Positions 23,962 to 32,323 are shown, counted from the first letter of the stretch. The stretch: DNA of 37,163 nt from a candidate division WOR-3 bacterium (GCA_016867815.1 VGIR01000024.1:1-37163); one strand, 5' to 3'. The notes: generated by a model not told the origin, from the sequence alone. Made by a program: numbers and translations.

Positions 23962-23995
23962 AGTCTGTTCCGTCTCAATAAACTGAGGAGGATCG

Positions 23996-24391
23996 TTGGC
24001 CAACTTCCCTTCCGACCTGAAGTACGCGAAGACCCACGAGTGGCTGAAGATTGACGGCGACATCGCGACCCTCGGCATTACCGACTTCGCCCAGGGCGAA
24101 CTGTCGGACATCGTCTACGTCGAGATCACGGCAGTCGGCAAGACCATCAAGCGCGGCGAGCCGATCGGCACCATCGAGGCGGTTAAGGCCGTCTCCGACC
24201 TCTACTCGCCGATTTCGGGCCAGGTGCTCGAGGCCAACGAGGGACTCAAGGATGCTCCGGCCAACGTGAACAAGGACCCGTACGGCGCCGGCTGGATGGC
24301 CAGGATCAAGATGTCGGACCCGGCCGAACTCAGCGGTCTCCTCGACTCAGCGGCGTATGCCGAGCTGGCCCGGAAGTCCGCGCACCACTAG
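23996..24391 (+). CDS. gcvH: Glycine cleavage system H protein
   Basis: The 131-residue lipoyl carrier of the glycine cleavage system shuttles the aminomethyl group between P, T and L proteins. The lipoylated lysine is K64 in GTIEAVKAVSDLYSP. The N-terminal YAKTHEWLKIDGD and the closing GAGWMARIKMSDPAEL are typical. TTG 23996 is used because GAGGAGG (23985-23991) sits just upstream and FPSDLKYAKTHEW is the usual N-terminus. Confidence 0.96.
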   Translation: MANFPSDLKYAKTHEWLKIDGDIATLGITDFAQGELSDIVYVEITAVGKTIKRGEPIGTIEAVKAVSDLYSPISGQVLEANEGLKDAPANVNKDPYGAGWMARIKMSDPAELSGLLDSAAYAELARKSAHH

Positions 24392-24402
24392 CCCCAGGCA
24401 GA

Positions 24403-24515
24403 TGACGAAGTCCGAAACTCGAACAGCGAATCAAGCCCGAACTCGCGAAAATGCCCAATCGTACATTCGAGCTTGGTCATTGATTCGTCATTCGTATTTC
24501 GAGCTTCGAGTTTCC
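24403..24515. repeat. Paired inverted heptamer arrays between gcvH and gcvPA
   Basis: Four units of nnnCGAA (tgacgaa, gtccgaa, actcgaa, cagcgaa; 24403-24430) face, about 50 nt on, four units of TTCGnnn (ttcgtca, ttcgtat, ttcgagc, ttcgagt; 24484-24511). The arms are complementary in part and would form a long imperfect stem. The array ends 10 nt before gcvPA and displaces its usual Shine-Dalgarno. Confidence 0.7.
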
Positions 24516-24520
24516 GCGTA

Positions 24521-25867
24521 ATGCGGTTTACTCCTCACACCGACGCCGACCGGAAGTTGATGCTCGAGCGCATCGGCGTGAAGACGATCGACGAGCTGTT
24601 CGCCGGGATACCAGCCGGGATCAGACTGGACCGGCCGCTCAATCTGCCCGAGCCGCTGTCCGAGCCGGAGGCAGTGTGCGTGCTGAACAAGCTCGCAGCC
24701 GAGAACACCGGCGCGAACCAGCTCGCCTGCTTCGCCGGTGCTGGCGCCTACGACCACTACATCCCGGCCATCGTCGATACCATAGTCTCGCGGCCCGAGT
24801 TCTACACGGCGTATACGCCATACCAGGCCGAGGTCAGCCAGGGAACCCTGCAGGCCATCTACGAGTTCCAGTCGCTCGTGTGCCGGCTCTATGGAACCGA
24901 CGTGGCCAACGCCTCGATGTACGACTGCGCAACGGCCCTGGCCGAGTCCGCGCACATGGCCCGCGACATCACCCGCCGGAACCGGGTACTGGTAGCTGCC
25001 AGCGTCAACCCGACGCACGTCGAGGTAGTCCGCACCTATGCCCACGGCCTGAACATCCCGATTGAGTTCGTCCCGCTGGCGGGCAACACGATCGACCTGG
25101 ACGCGCTCAGCCGGATGTGCACCGCTGACGTGGCTGCGCTCATCATCCAGCACCCGAGCTTCTTCGGCAACACCGAGCCGGTCCGGAGCGCAAGCGAGAT
25201 TGTCCACAAGGCCGGCGCCCTCCTGGTTGTCTCCGCCGACCCGATCTCGCTCGGAGCGCTGGAGCCGCCCGGGACATACGACGCCGACATTGCGGTCGGC
25301 GACGGCCAGCCCCTGGGCATTCCCCTGAGCTTCGGCGGGCCGTACCTCGGCCTGATGAGCGCGAAGAAGAAGTACATCCGCAACATGCCCGGCCGGATTA
25401 TCGCGCGCACCGTGGACACCGAAGGCAAGCCCGGATTCGTGCTCGCGTTGCAGACCCGGGAGCAGCACATACGGCGCGAGCGGGCCACATCGAACATCTG
25501 CACGAACCAGGCCCTGTGCGCGCTCGCCGCGAGCGTCTACATGGCGACCATGGGCCGGACCGGAATCACCGAGGTAGCAAACCAGAGCATGGCCAAGGCC
25601 CATTACCTTGCCGCCGGCATCGCCGCAGTGCCCGGTTTCTCGACCGAGACCTCTGCCCCATTCTTCAAGGAGTTCGTGGTCAGAACCCCGGTGCCGGCCG
25701 CCCGAGTGGTCGAAGCGGGGGTCAAACGGGGCATCTTGGCCGGCGTGGCGCTCGACCGGTTCAATCCCGAGTGGAAGGACCGACTGCTCGTGGCCGTCAC
25801 CGAGAAGCGGACCAAGGCCGAGATGGACCAGTACTGCGAGTTCCTCAAGCAGGAGTTCGGGAGCTAG
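24521..25867 (+). CDS. gcvPA: Glycine dehydrogenase (decarboxylating) subunit 1
   Basis: The 448-residue alpha-type half of the split P protein pairs with GcvPB to decarboxylate glycine and load H protein. [20 protein letters not shown] at the start, then [40 protein letters not shown], and [13 protein letters not shown] late are all GcvPA signatures. It carries no PLP lysine, as expected. ATG 24521 matches the family N-terminus; a start at 24473 would translate the repeat array. It is followed 1 nt later by the Cys-rich mini-gene. Confidence 0.96.
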   Translation: MRFTPHTDADRKLMLERIGVKTIDELFAGIPAGIRLDRPLNLPEPLSEPEAVCVLNKLAAENTGANQLACFAGAGAYDHYIPAIVDTIVSRPEFYTAYTPYQAEVSQGTLQAIYEFQSLVCRLYGTDVANASMYDCATALAESAHMARDITRRNRVLVAASVNPTHVEVVRTYAHGLNIPIEFVPLAGNTIDLDALSRMCTADVAALIIQHPSFFGNTEPVRSASEIVHKAGALLVVSADPISLGALEPPGTYDADIAVGDGQPLGIPLSFGGPYLGLMSAKKKYIRNMPGRIIARTVDTEGKPGFVLALQTREQHIRRERATSNICTNQALCALAASVYMATMGRTGITEVANQSMAKAHYLAAGIAAVPGFSTETSAPFFKEFVVRTPVPAARVVEAGVKRGILAGVALDRFNPEWKDRLLVAVTEKRTKAEMDQYCEFLKQEFGS

Positions 25868-25868
25868 T

Positions 25869-26063
25869 ATGGAGTGCAGTCTTAAGGCGAATCGGGAGAG
25901 CTGTGCCTGTACCTACGAACCGTGTTCCCGCAAGGGCAAGTGCTGCGAGTGCGTCTCGTACCACCGTGCGAGCGACGAACTACCCGCATGCTATTTCACG
26001 CCCGAAGTCGAGCGCACCTATGACCGGTCGGCCGCCCGCTTCGTTGCGTCGAGGAAACGCTGA
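25869..26063 (+). CDS. Cysteine-rich small protein (DUF6485-like)
   Basis: A 64-residue protein with eight Cys, seven of them within the first half: MECSLK, then [20 protein letters not shown] and PACYF. The C-x-C-x4-C-x5-CC-x-C spacing suggests a small zinc or Fe-S site. It resembles the DUF6485 family of short Cys-rich proteins. ATG 25869 is 1 nt after the gcvPA stop, and its own stop overlaps the gcvPB ATG (TGATG), so it is translationally locked between the two halves of glycine decarboxylase. The role is unknown; the position suggests a link to the P protein or to metal or redox state. Confidence 0.75.
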   Translation: MECSLKANRESCACTYEPCSRKGKCCECVSYHRASDELPACYFTPEVERTYDRSAARFVASRKR

Positions 26064-27559
26064 TGCCTGAGAAGACCTTGTTCGAACTCTCCAGTCCCGG
26101 ACGGCAGGCATGGTCCCTGCCCAAGCTGGATGTCCCGCCGGCCGATGCCGGCGAGATAGCGCGCAAGAGCAACGAGCTGCCGGAACTGAGTGAAGTGGAC
26201 GTCGCTCGCCACTACACGCGGCTCTCGATCATGAATCACCACGTCGACAAGGGGTTCTACCCACTCGGTTCGTGCACGATGAAGTACAACCCCAAGGTCA
26301 ACGAACTGACCTCGCGACTTCCCGGTTTCGGCAGCGTTCACCCGCTTGAGCCCGAGACGCTCACGCAGGGCTCATTGCGACTGATGTACGAACTGGGCGA
26401 GATGCTCAAGGAGGTTACCGGCTTCGACGCGGTAACGCTTGAACCGGCCGCGGGCGCGCACGGCGAACTGACCGGCATAATGATGGTGCGCAAGTACTTC
26501 GAGAAGCGGGGCGAACAGCGGGACGTGGTGCTGGTGCCGGACTCGGCCCATGGCACCAACCCGGCTTCCGTTACCTTATCCGGTTTCAAGTCGGTCCAGA
26601 TCAAGTCCAACGCCAAGGGCGAGATCGACCCGAGCGAGCTGGAGCGCGCCTGCTCGACCTGCGTAGCCTGCCTGATGGTCACCAACCCGAATACGCTCGG
26701 CATCTTCGAGCCCGAGGCCAGGCGGATCTGCGACATCATGCACAATCAGGGATCGCTCGTCTACCTGGACGGCGCCAACCTCAACTCCTACGTCGGTGTG
26801 CACCGCCCGGCCGACGCCGGGTTTGATGTGATGCACATCAACCTGCATAAGACCTTCTCGACCCCGCACGGCGGCGGCGGCCCGGGCGCCGGCCCGGTAG
26901 CGGTCAGGAAGGCGTTGGAACCCTTCCTGCCGAAGCCGGTGGTAAGAAAGGGTTCAAGGGTCCAGGGGTCCAGGGGTCCAGCTTCAGAACCGGAACCCCC
27001 GAGCCCTGCAGCCCCAGAACCCCTTTTCTACCTCGACTCCGACCGGCCTGATTCCATTGGCCGTGTCATGGGTTTTCATGGGCAGTTCGCGGTGCTGGTT
27101 CGTGCATACACCTACATCCGTCTGCTCGGTGCTGCGGGCTTGAGGGACGCGGCCGAGAGCGCGGTGCTGAATGCGAACTACGTCCGGGCCGGGCTTGAAG
27201 GTGTCTATGACCTGCCCTACAGGGACCGGATCCTGCACGAGGTTGTGTTCTCCGGCACGAACCTGCGCGAGCACGGTATCAAGACGCTCGATGTCGCCAA
27301 GCGCCTGCTCGACTACGGCATGCATGCCCCGACCATCTACTTCCCGATGATTGTGCCGGAGGCGCTGATGATCGAGCCGACCGAAACCGAGTCCAGGGAG
27401 TCGCTCGATGGGTTCATAGCCGCGATGAGGCAGATTGCCGAGGAAGCCAGGACCAACCCCGACGTCCTGCTACAGGCGCCGGTCACGACGCCGGTACGTC
27501 GGCTGGACGAGGCGCGCGCGTCGCGCGAGCTGGATGTCAACTGGGGAGCGCAGTCCTGA
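26063..27559 (+). CDS. gcvPB: Glycine dehydrogenase (decarboxylating) subunit 2
   Basis: The 498-residue PLP-bearing half of glycine decarboxylase. The PLP lysine is in HINLHKTFSTPHGGGGPG. Upstream are GFYPLGSCTMKYNPK and TLEPAAGAHGELTG, and downstream HAPTIYFPMIVPEALMIEPTETES (shown by its parts HAPTIYFPM and EPTETES), all standard. It is about 20-25 residues longer than usual because residues about 295-321 are a Pro/Ser-rich insert encoded by a repeat element (26947-27027), placed where relatives have a short variable loop before YLDSDRPDSIGRV. The frame and all catalytic parts are intact, so it should be functional. ATG overlaps the previous stop. Confidence 0.95.
   Translation: MPEKTLFELSSPGRQAWSLPKLDVPPADAGEIARKSNELPELSEVDVARHYTRLSIMNHHVDKGFYPLGSCTMKYNPKVNELTSRLPGFGSVHPLEPETLTQGSLRLMYELGEMLKEVTGFDAVTLEPAAGAHGELTGIMMVRKYFEKRGEQRDVVLVPDSAHGTNPASVTLSGFKSVQIKSNAKGEIDPSELERACSTCVACLMVTNPNTLGIFEPEARRICDIMHNQGSLVYLDGANLNSYVGVHRPADAGFDVMHINLHKTFSTPHGGGGPGAGPVAVRKALEPFLPKPVVRKGSRVQGSRGPASEPEPPSPAAPEPLFYLDSDRPDSIGRVMGFHGQFAVLVRAYTYIRLLGAAGLRDAAESAVLNANYVRAGLEGVYDLPYRDRILHEVVFSGTNLREHGIKTLDVAKRLLDYGMHAPTIYFPMIVPEALMIEPTETESRESLDGFIAAMRQIAEEARTNPDVLLQAPVTTPVRRLDEARASRELDVNWGAQS
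26947..27027. repeat. Palindromic repeat inserted in frame in gcvPB
   Basis: Ends aaagggttc and gaacccctttt are inverted. Between them ggggtcca-type units repeat three times (gggtcca/ggggtcca, about 26958-26980) and a C-rich complementary half follows (cggaacccccgagccc). It encodes about 27 residues of Pro/Ser/Gly-rich sequence without a stop. Confidence 0.65.
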
Positions 27560-27852
27560 TGTTCGCTTCCGATATCTCGGTCGAACGCCGCGAGGTGATC
27601 CTCACCAAGATAGCGCAGAAGGTCGTAGACCTGAAGCTGGCTCCGGTCGCCATCGTCATGCTGGAGTCGAGCAAGCCGCTATCTTTCGTCGGCTCGCAGT
27701 TGATGGTGTTCCTTCAGCCGGTAGTGACCTCGATCTTCCCGTTCCACCAGTACGACGAGGTCGCGGCCCTGATGGAGGACCGGGCGAACGTCGAGGAACT
27801 GATTCAGAGAATAGAGAAACTGGAGGATGGCAGACGTGATCGAAAAGGATAG
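27559..27852 (+). CDS. Conserved-looking 97-residue protein between gcvPB and MutL
   Basis: I do not recognise this protein. It has an amphipathic N-terminal part (SDISVERREVILTKIAQKVV), a hydrophobic centre (LAPVAIVMLESSKPLSFVGS then MVFLQPVVTSIF) that could be a membrane-associated or buried helix pair, and an acidic, helical C-terminus (EELIQRIEKLEDGRRDRKG). ATG overlaps the gcvPB stop (TGATG) and its 3' end overlaps MutL by 26 nt, so it is certainly translated in the operon. Hydrophobic content suggests loose membrane association. Confidence 0.65.
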   Translation: MFASDISVERREVILTKIAQKVVDLKLAPVAIVMLESSKPLSFVGSQLMVFLQPVVTSIFPFHQYDEVAALMEDRANVEELIQRIEKLEDGRRDRKG

Positions 27853-29638
27853 GATAACGCGGATACTGGCGACCGATTGCGGTTCGACTACCACCAAGGC
27901 CATCCTGATTGAGAAGCGCGGCACCGAATTTCGTCTCAGCACGCGGGGCGAGGCGCCGACCACGGTCGAGGCGCCGTTCGAGGACGTCACCCGCGGCGTG
28001 CTGAACTCAGTAATGGAAGTCGAAGAGCTTTCCGGCGTGAAGCTGCTCGACGGCGAGACTATCATCAAGCCGAAGGCCGGGGACAAGGAAGGTTCGGACG
28101 TCTACATTTCCACCTCGTCGGCCGGCGGCGGCCTGCAGATGATGGTCGCGGGCGTTGTGCTCACGATGAGCGGTGAAAGCGCGGCGCGCGCGGCACTCGG
28201 AGCGGGCGCCATCGTGATGGACGTCATAGCCTCGAACGACGGCCGTCTCCCCCACGAGAAGATAGAGCGCATCCGTACACTGCGACCGGACATGATCCTC
28301 CTGTCCGGCGGCATCGACGGCGGAACCGTCTCGCACGTCATCGAACTGGCCGAGCTTATCGCCGCCGCCGACCCCAAACCCCGGTTCGGAATCGGCTACA
28401 ACCTGCCGGTCATTTTTGCCGGCAACCAGGACGCGCGCGAACTGGTTCTCAAGACGCTGCGCGAGAAGAGCGCTATTGAAGTCGTAGAGAACATCCGGCC
28501 GGTGCTGGAGCGCGAGAACCTGCGGCCGGCCCGCAACAAGATCCACGACCTGTTCATGGAACACGTGATGGCCCATGCCCCGGGCTACAAGAAGCTGATG
28601 GAATGGACTGATGTGCCAATCATGCCAACGCCGGGCGCAGTCGGGCTCCTGATTGAGAACATCGGCAAGTCGCAGGGCATCGCGGTGCTGGGTGTGGACA
28701 TCGGCGGCGCCACGACCGACGTGTTCAGCGTGTTCCAGGGCGTGTTCAACCGCACGGTTTCGGCCAACCTCGGCATGTCGTACTCGATCTCCAACGTGCT
28801 CGCCGAGGCCGGAGAGAAGAACATCATGCGCTGGCTGCCCATGGCGATGTCAGCGGCCGAGGTCCGGAACCGCATTCGCAACAAAATGATCCGCCCGACC
28901 ACGATCCCCTCGACTCTTGAAGACCTCAAGCTTGAACAGGCGATAGCCCGCGAGGCCTTGCGGCTGGCATTGGTCCACCACAAGTCGATGGCGGTGGGGC
29001 TCAAGGGTGTGCAGCAGGAACGGACGATTTCCGACGCCTTTGCTCAGTCGCGAACCGGTGAGACCCTGGTGAGCATGATGGACTTAAACCTCGTCGTCGG
29101 TTCCGGCGGCGCGCTCTCCCACGCCCCGCGCCGGGTCCAATCGGCTATGATGACGATGGATGCCTTCCAACCAGAAGGTGTGACGCGTCTGACCGTGGAC
29201 TCGATCTTCATGATGCCTCACCTCGGGGTTCTGACCGAGGTCCATCCTGAAGCCGCCTACGAAGTCTTCGAGAAGGACTGCCTGATTCACCTCGGGACCT
29301 GCATTGCCCCGGTCGGCGAGGGCAAAGATGGTGCCAAGTGCGTGCAGGTTAGAGTCACCAAGGCTGACGGCGGAGTTTCAGAAGCGAAGGTTGACTTTGG
29401 CGACATCGCGGTCCTGCCGCTAGGTGTCGGCGAGTCCGCCAGCGCGGTCATCAACCCCGAACGCGGATTCGACGTCGGGGCGGGTGCCGGAAAGGCACTT
29501 GAGGCCAAGGTCGAGGGTGGGCTGGTCGGTGTCATCGTTGACTGCCGCGGGCGGCCGCTGGTTCTCTCCGAGGACGACAAGACGCGGATGGAGGCACTGC
29601 GCAAGTGGGCGGCGCAGCTCAGCGCGTACCCGGCCTAG
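27827..29638 (+). CDS. MutL-family ASKHA ATPase (glutamate mutase activator-like)
   Basis: 603 residues, resembling MutL encoded with coenzyme-B12 glutamate mutase and taken to be its reactivating or assembly ATPase. It has two ASKHA phosphate motifs (ATDCGSTTTKAIL near 15-27; GVDIGGATTDVFSV near 296-309), a hinge region SSAGGGLQMMV, and LLSGGIDGGTVSHV. No mutase (MutS/GlmES) subunit is in the window, so the client may lie elsewhere or be different; it shares the gcv operon. ATG 27827 has GGAGG directly abutting it, too close to work; GTG 27836, in frame, lies 9 nt after the same GGAGG and may be the true start (600 residues). Confidence 0.85.
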   Translation: MADVIEKDRITRILATDCGSTTTKAILIEKRGTEFRLSTRGEAPTTVEAPFEDVTRGVLNSVMEVEELSGVKLLDGETIIKPKAGDKEGSDVYISTSSAGGGLQMMVAGVVLTMSGESAARAALGAGAIVMDVIASNDGRLPHEKIERIRTLRPDMILLSGGIDGGTVSHVIELAELIAAADPKPRFGIGYNLPVIFAGNQDARELVLKTLREKSAIEVVENIRPVLERENLRPARNKIHDLFMEHVMAHAPGYKKLMEWTDVPIMPTPGAVGLLIENIGKSQGIAVLGVDIGGATTDVFSVFQGVFNRTVSANLGMSYSISNVLAEAGEKNIMRWLPMAMSAAEVRNRIRNKMIRPTTIPSTLEDLKLEQAIAREALRLALVHHKSMAVGLKGVQQERTISDAFAQSRTGETLVSMMDLNLVVGSGGALSHAPRRVQSAMMTMDAFQPEGVTRLTVDSIFMMPHLGVLTEVHPEAAYEVFEKDCLIHLGTCIAPVGEGKDGAKCVQVRVTKADGGVSEAKVDFGDIAVLPLGVGESASAVINPERGFDVGAGAGKALEAKVEGGLVGVIVDCRGRPLVLSEDDKTRMEALRKWAAQLSAYPA

Positions 29639-29639
29639 C

Positions 29640-30089
29640 TCAGGAGTGCGGCAGCAGTGCTGCCGCCTGGAAGATGCTGCGGGAGCTACCTCCCGCAGCT
29701 TGCGTTTCCCTGAAATCCCCGAGTATTGCCGCGTGGTCGAAGACCAGTTCGGTCTCGGATACTGCGTTCAGGTCAACCAGTCGGTGGCGGTCGGCATCGT
29801 CTCCGGCCTCAGGCTTCCCCATTCCTCGGGCCGTGAATACGACGGATACCACATGCCCACGCGAGTCGCGTCTAGGGTCTGAGTAGACTCGGAACTGAGT
29901 AAGGTCCTGTAGATCGAGCCCTGTCTCCTCTTTCATCTCCCGTCGCACCGCATCTTCGACGGTCTCTCCGTATTCGACGAATCCGCCAGGCAGCGCCCAT
30001 CCGCGTGGCGGATTGCGGCGGTGTATGAGCAGCACCTTGCCCTCAACCAGGATGATGCAGTCAACGGCCAGCTTCGGTCCGTGGTTCAT
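29640..30089 (-). CDS. Nudix hydrolase
   Basis: A 149-residue pyrophosphohydrolase with a full Nudix box: G-x5-E-x7-REMKEETGL (within GFVEYGETVEDAVRREMKEE). The strand DCIILVEGKVLLIHRRNPP and WALPGG precede it, as in ADP-ribose pyrophosphatase-like members that clear ADP-ribose or nucleotide derivatives. The exact substrate is unclear. ATG 30089 (next to TTG 30092) overlaps the end of rmlD by 29 nt, so it is coupled to it. The 3' end holds two hairpins and ends 1 nt from the MutL stop on the other strand. Confidence 0.85.
   Translation of the reverse strand: MNHGPKLAVDCIILVEGKVLLIHRRNPPRGWALPGGFVEYGETVEDAVRREMKEETGLDLQDLTQFRVYSDPRRDSRGHVVSVVFTARGMGKPEAGDDADRHRLVDLNAVSETELVFDHAAILGDFRETQAAGGSSRSIFQAAALLPHS
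29648..29699 (+). terminator. Two hairpins at the gcv-MutL operon end
   Basis: gcggcagc/gctgccgc (29648-29666, 8 bp, 3-nt loop) and gctgcggga/tcccgcagc (29676-29699, 9 bp, 6-nt loop) lie just after the MutL stop and inside the 3' end of the convergent Nudix gene. They could end the plus-strand transcript; no long T-run follows. Confidence 0.4.
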
Positions 30090-30948
30090 CAAGCGTCCCT
30101 TGAACTTCGTCCTCTCCCTTGATGTAGCTCATCAAGGCCCGATGCCACGGTCTCAGTTCTTTGCCGAACCGGTGCTTGAATTCTCTATTCTCAAGCACCG
30201 AGTAGGCGGGGCGCGGGGCCTTGCGTGCGGCGGTAGCGGTATTGATCGGCGCGACCTCGCACTTCGCGTCCGTCAGCCTCACTATCTCGACCGCAAGATC
30301 GAACCACGAGCAGTGACCTGAATTGGTCAAGTGATAGATGCCGAAGTGCTTGGACTTGGCCACCTCCCAGAGCGGCCGGCAAAGGTCGCGTGCGTAGGTC
30401 GGCGACCCGACCTGGTCGCTAACGACTTCTATTCGCGGGACTTGTGAACACTTCTGACGGATAGTATCAACGAAGTTGCGGCCGTGCCTGCCGTACAGCC
30501 AGCTGGTCCTGACGACCAGGTGCTTGTGGCAGGTCTTGATTACTGCATTCTCCCCCATCAGCTTGGTCCGCCCATAGACCGAAAGCGGATTCGGCTTGTC
30601 TCCTTCGCGATAGGGACGATCGGTCCGGCCGTCGAAGACGTAGTCGGTCGAGACGTACACCAGCTTGCACCGCAGTTCTTCGGCTCCCAGAGCCACTGCC
30701 CATGCGCCCTGGAAGTTGATGGCGGTCGACCCGGCTACGTCGTCCTCGCAACCGTCCACATCAGTCCGGGCGGCAAGATGGAACACGACATCCGGCCCCA
30801 CCTGATGCATGCCGTTGATGGTCTTCTCTACATCGGTCACGTCGTGCTTCGGCAGATCCCAGCCGACGACTTCTTCGCTCTGATGCCGCAGGAACTCGAC
30901 CAACTCGGTCCCGAGCATGCCCTCTGCTCCGGTCACTAGGCAGCGCAC
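30061..30948 (-). CDS. rmlD: dTDP-4-dehydrorhamnose reductase (RmlD-like)
   Basis: A 295-residue short-chain dehydrogenase of the extended type. It reduces dTDP-4-keto-rhamnose to dTDP-L-rhamnose for surface polysaccharide. TGAEGMLG is the NAD(P) loop, followed by DVVFHLAARTDVDGCE, the STDYVFDG box, YGRTK (catalytic Y and K) and RTSWLYG. It lacks the other rml genes nearby. GTG 30948 opens right before CLVTGAEGMLG, with GGAG 6 nt upstream; an ATA/ATG-type start further up (31029) would overlap the promoter. The start is overlapped by a leaderless mini-ORF. Confidence 0.85.
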   Translation of the reverse strand: MRCLVTGAEGMLGTELVEFLRHQSEEVVGWDLPKHDVTDVEKTINGMHQVGPDVVFHLAARTDVDGCEDDVAGSTAINFQGAWAVALGAEELRCKLVYVSTDYVFDGRTDRPYREGDKPNPLSVYGRTKLMGENAVIKTCHKHLVVRTSWLYGRHGRNFVDTIRQKCSQVPRIEVVSDQVGSPTYARDLCRPLWEVAKSKHFGIYHLTNSGHCSWFDLAVEIVRLTDAKCEVAPINTATAARKAPRPAYSVLENREFKHRFGKELRPWHRALMSYIKGEDEVQGTLDEPRTEAGR

Positions 30949-30995
30949 GGCGTGCTCCAATCTGCAGTTCGGGTCGAACCGGGTGCGCGCTTCAT
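30936..30995 (-). CDS. Leaderless 19-codon upstream ORF overlapping the rmlD start
   Basis: ATG 30995 lies 6 nt after TACACT. The frame (MKRAPGST...) stays open for 19 codons and stops at TAG 30938-30936, 13 nt past the first base of the rmlD GTG (30948). The rmlD GGAG (30958-30955) is inside it. The layout repeats that of the TIR gene, and both suggest that a leaderless mini-ORF carries ribosomes onto a weakly initiated gene. Confidence 0.4.
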   Translation of the reverse strand: MKRAPGSTRTADWSTPCAA

Positions 30996-31001
30996 TGACT
31001 G

Positions 31002-31029
31002 AGTGTATCCCGAGCCTGCGCAGAATCAA
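31002..31029 (-). promoter_or_regulatory. Promoter of rmlD-nudix
   Basis: Minus strand TTGATT (31029-31024), a 16-nt spacer and TACACT (31007-31002), with the mini-ORF ATG 6 nt later. It is back to back with the yidD promoter, 12 nt apart. Confidence 0.55.
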
Positions 31030-31041
31030 GTTCCCATGAGT

Positions 31042-31069
31042 TTGACTAGACCTGAGGAGGGACTATACT
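31042..31069 (+). promoter_or_regulatory. Promoter of the YidD-TPR gene pair
   Basis: TTGACT (31042-31047), a 16-nt spacer and TATACT (31064-31069), then 6 nt to the TTG start at 31076. A GAGGAGGG lies within the spacer and would not be transcribed. Confidence 0.7.
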
Positions 31070-31075
31070 GACCTC

Positions 31076-32323
31076 TTGCGAAGAGCAGTACTTCTTATCC
31101 TCTCTCTGATCGGCGCGTGCGTGGCCGGGTACGATGCTCTGTCGGTGTTCAGCGAGTGGATGATCGGCGGCTACAAGGCCGTCCTTTCGCCTCTGCAGGG
31201 CTCAAACGTCTGTAACTTCCACCCTACGTGCTCGCAATTCGCGCGAGGCGCGATCCGATCACGGGGATTCCTGCCGGGTGTACTCATCGGCGCGGACCGC
31301 TTGATGCGATGCAACACCCTTGCCTGGTCTTACTATGACACACACTACCGCGGAGACGTAGTTGGCGGGAGAATGCCTGACCCGGTCGAGAACCACATTG
31401 CGTGGCGCCCGCCACCGGGCGAACCAGGTCTCGTTCTCGTTGCACAGTCAGAAGGAACCAAGACGAAACCCGACGCGTCCAGTGCTCCCCGTCACCCGCC
31501 GGCTCCCAGCCTGGGTTTCGCCGACCATCTGTACTCCTCGGGCGACTACTATCAGGCGGCAGGCGAATACCTGAGAGTGAGATTCACCTCGGATTCGTCC
31601 GGCATTGGCAGCTATGCCGGGCTGATGGCGGGCGAGTCATACTTGCGGGCTGGAGATCTGGCGCAGGCGCGCCACGCGTTCGCCGACTTGAGCGCTCCCG
31701 CTGCGCAGGGTCTCACGCAGTACGGAGTCGCTCGCGCCGACTTTGCGGCGGCTGACTACGTCGGCACGCGAGCGGCCCTCGGCTCGATCACGTCGCCTGT
31801 TCTTGGCCGACAGGCCAAGGCACTCGAGGGCTGGACCTACTTCAGACAGCACCGGTTCGCTGAAGGTGCGTCAACGCTGGGCGCACTGGGGACCGACGAA
31901 CCGTCGCTGCAGCTCGCAACGATGGACGGGCATGACATCCGCCGCCGCTCGCGACTGGTGAGCACGCTGTTTTCTGTCATCGTGCCCGGCGCCGGCCAAC
32001 TCTACTCGGGCCGCGCCGGCGACGGGGCATATTCATTCCTAACCGTGGCTGGCACGGGACTGGTGACGTTGTGGTATGCGGCCGATCTGGCCCACCGTGA
32101 CCGCACCGGCGTCAAGGTGTCCATCTTCGGCGCTATCACCGCCCTGTTCTATGCCGGCAATGTCTACGGCGCCAACATCGCTGCCCGTGACCACAATCTG
32201 CTACAGGAACGCCGCTACGTTCAGCGTGCCGACTCCCTCTTTGAACTCATGTCGCTGGAGCCCGACTATCGCCCCCTGCTAGACTCTGTTCCACCCGACA
32301 TCGCCCCACCCGTCCGCGAATGA
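31076..32323 (+). CDS. YidD domain fused to TPR and C-terminal membrane domain
   Basis: 415 residues. The first about 95 form a YidD domain: an N-terminal helix (3-20), WMIGGYKAVLSPLQGSNVC, then FHPTCSQFARGAI (C46, C52) and DRLMRCN (C79). YidD normally is a free about 70-100 residue factor aiding YidC membrane insertion. A linker (about 95-140) leads to TPR-like helices (about 145-280; DHLYSSGDYYQAAGEYLRVR, DLAQARHAFADLS). Residues about 290-385 hold STLFSVIVPGAGQLYSGRAG and two or three membrane helices, like the DUF5683-type domain. So YidD is fused to a TPR/membrane module. The TTG start at 31076 abuts the promoter and begins the helix. Confidence 0.75.
   Translation: MRRAVLLILSLIGACVAGYDALSVFSEWMIGGYKAVLSPLQGSNVCNFHPTCSQFARGAIRSRGFLPGVLIGADRLMRCNTLAWSYYDTHYRGDVVGGRMPDPVENHIAWRPPPGEPGLVLVAQSEGTKTKPDASSAPRHPPAPSLGFADHLYSSGDYYQAAGEYLRVRFTSDSSGIGSYAGLMAGESYLRAGDLAQARHAFADLSAPAAQGLTQYGVARADFAAADYVGTRAALGSITSPVLGRQAKALEGWTYFRQHRFAEGASTLGALGTDEPSLQLATMDGHDIRRRSRLVSTLFSVIVPGAGQLYSGRAGDGAYSFLTVAGTGLVTLWYAADLAHRDRTGVKVSIFGAITALFYAGNVYGANIAARDHNLLQERRYVQRADSLFELMSLEPDYRPLLDSVPPDIAPPVRE

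Noticed and set aside
23891-24515. CRISPR array
   Set aside because: The repeats are 7-nt units and inverted pairs without regular spacers, and no cas gene is present.
24488-25603. Long open frame antisense to gcvPA (371 codons)
   Set aside because: The sense strand is a clear GcvPA; in high-GC DNA the antisense frame stays open by codon bias, and its composition (Gly/Val/Arg/His) matches no family.
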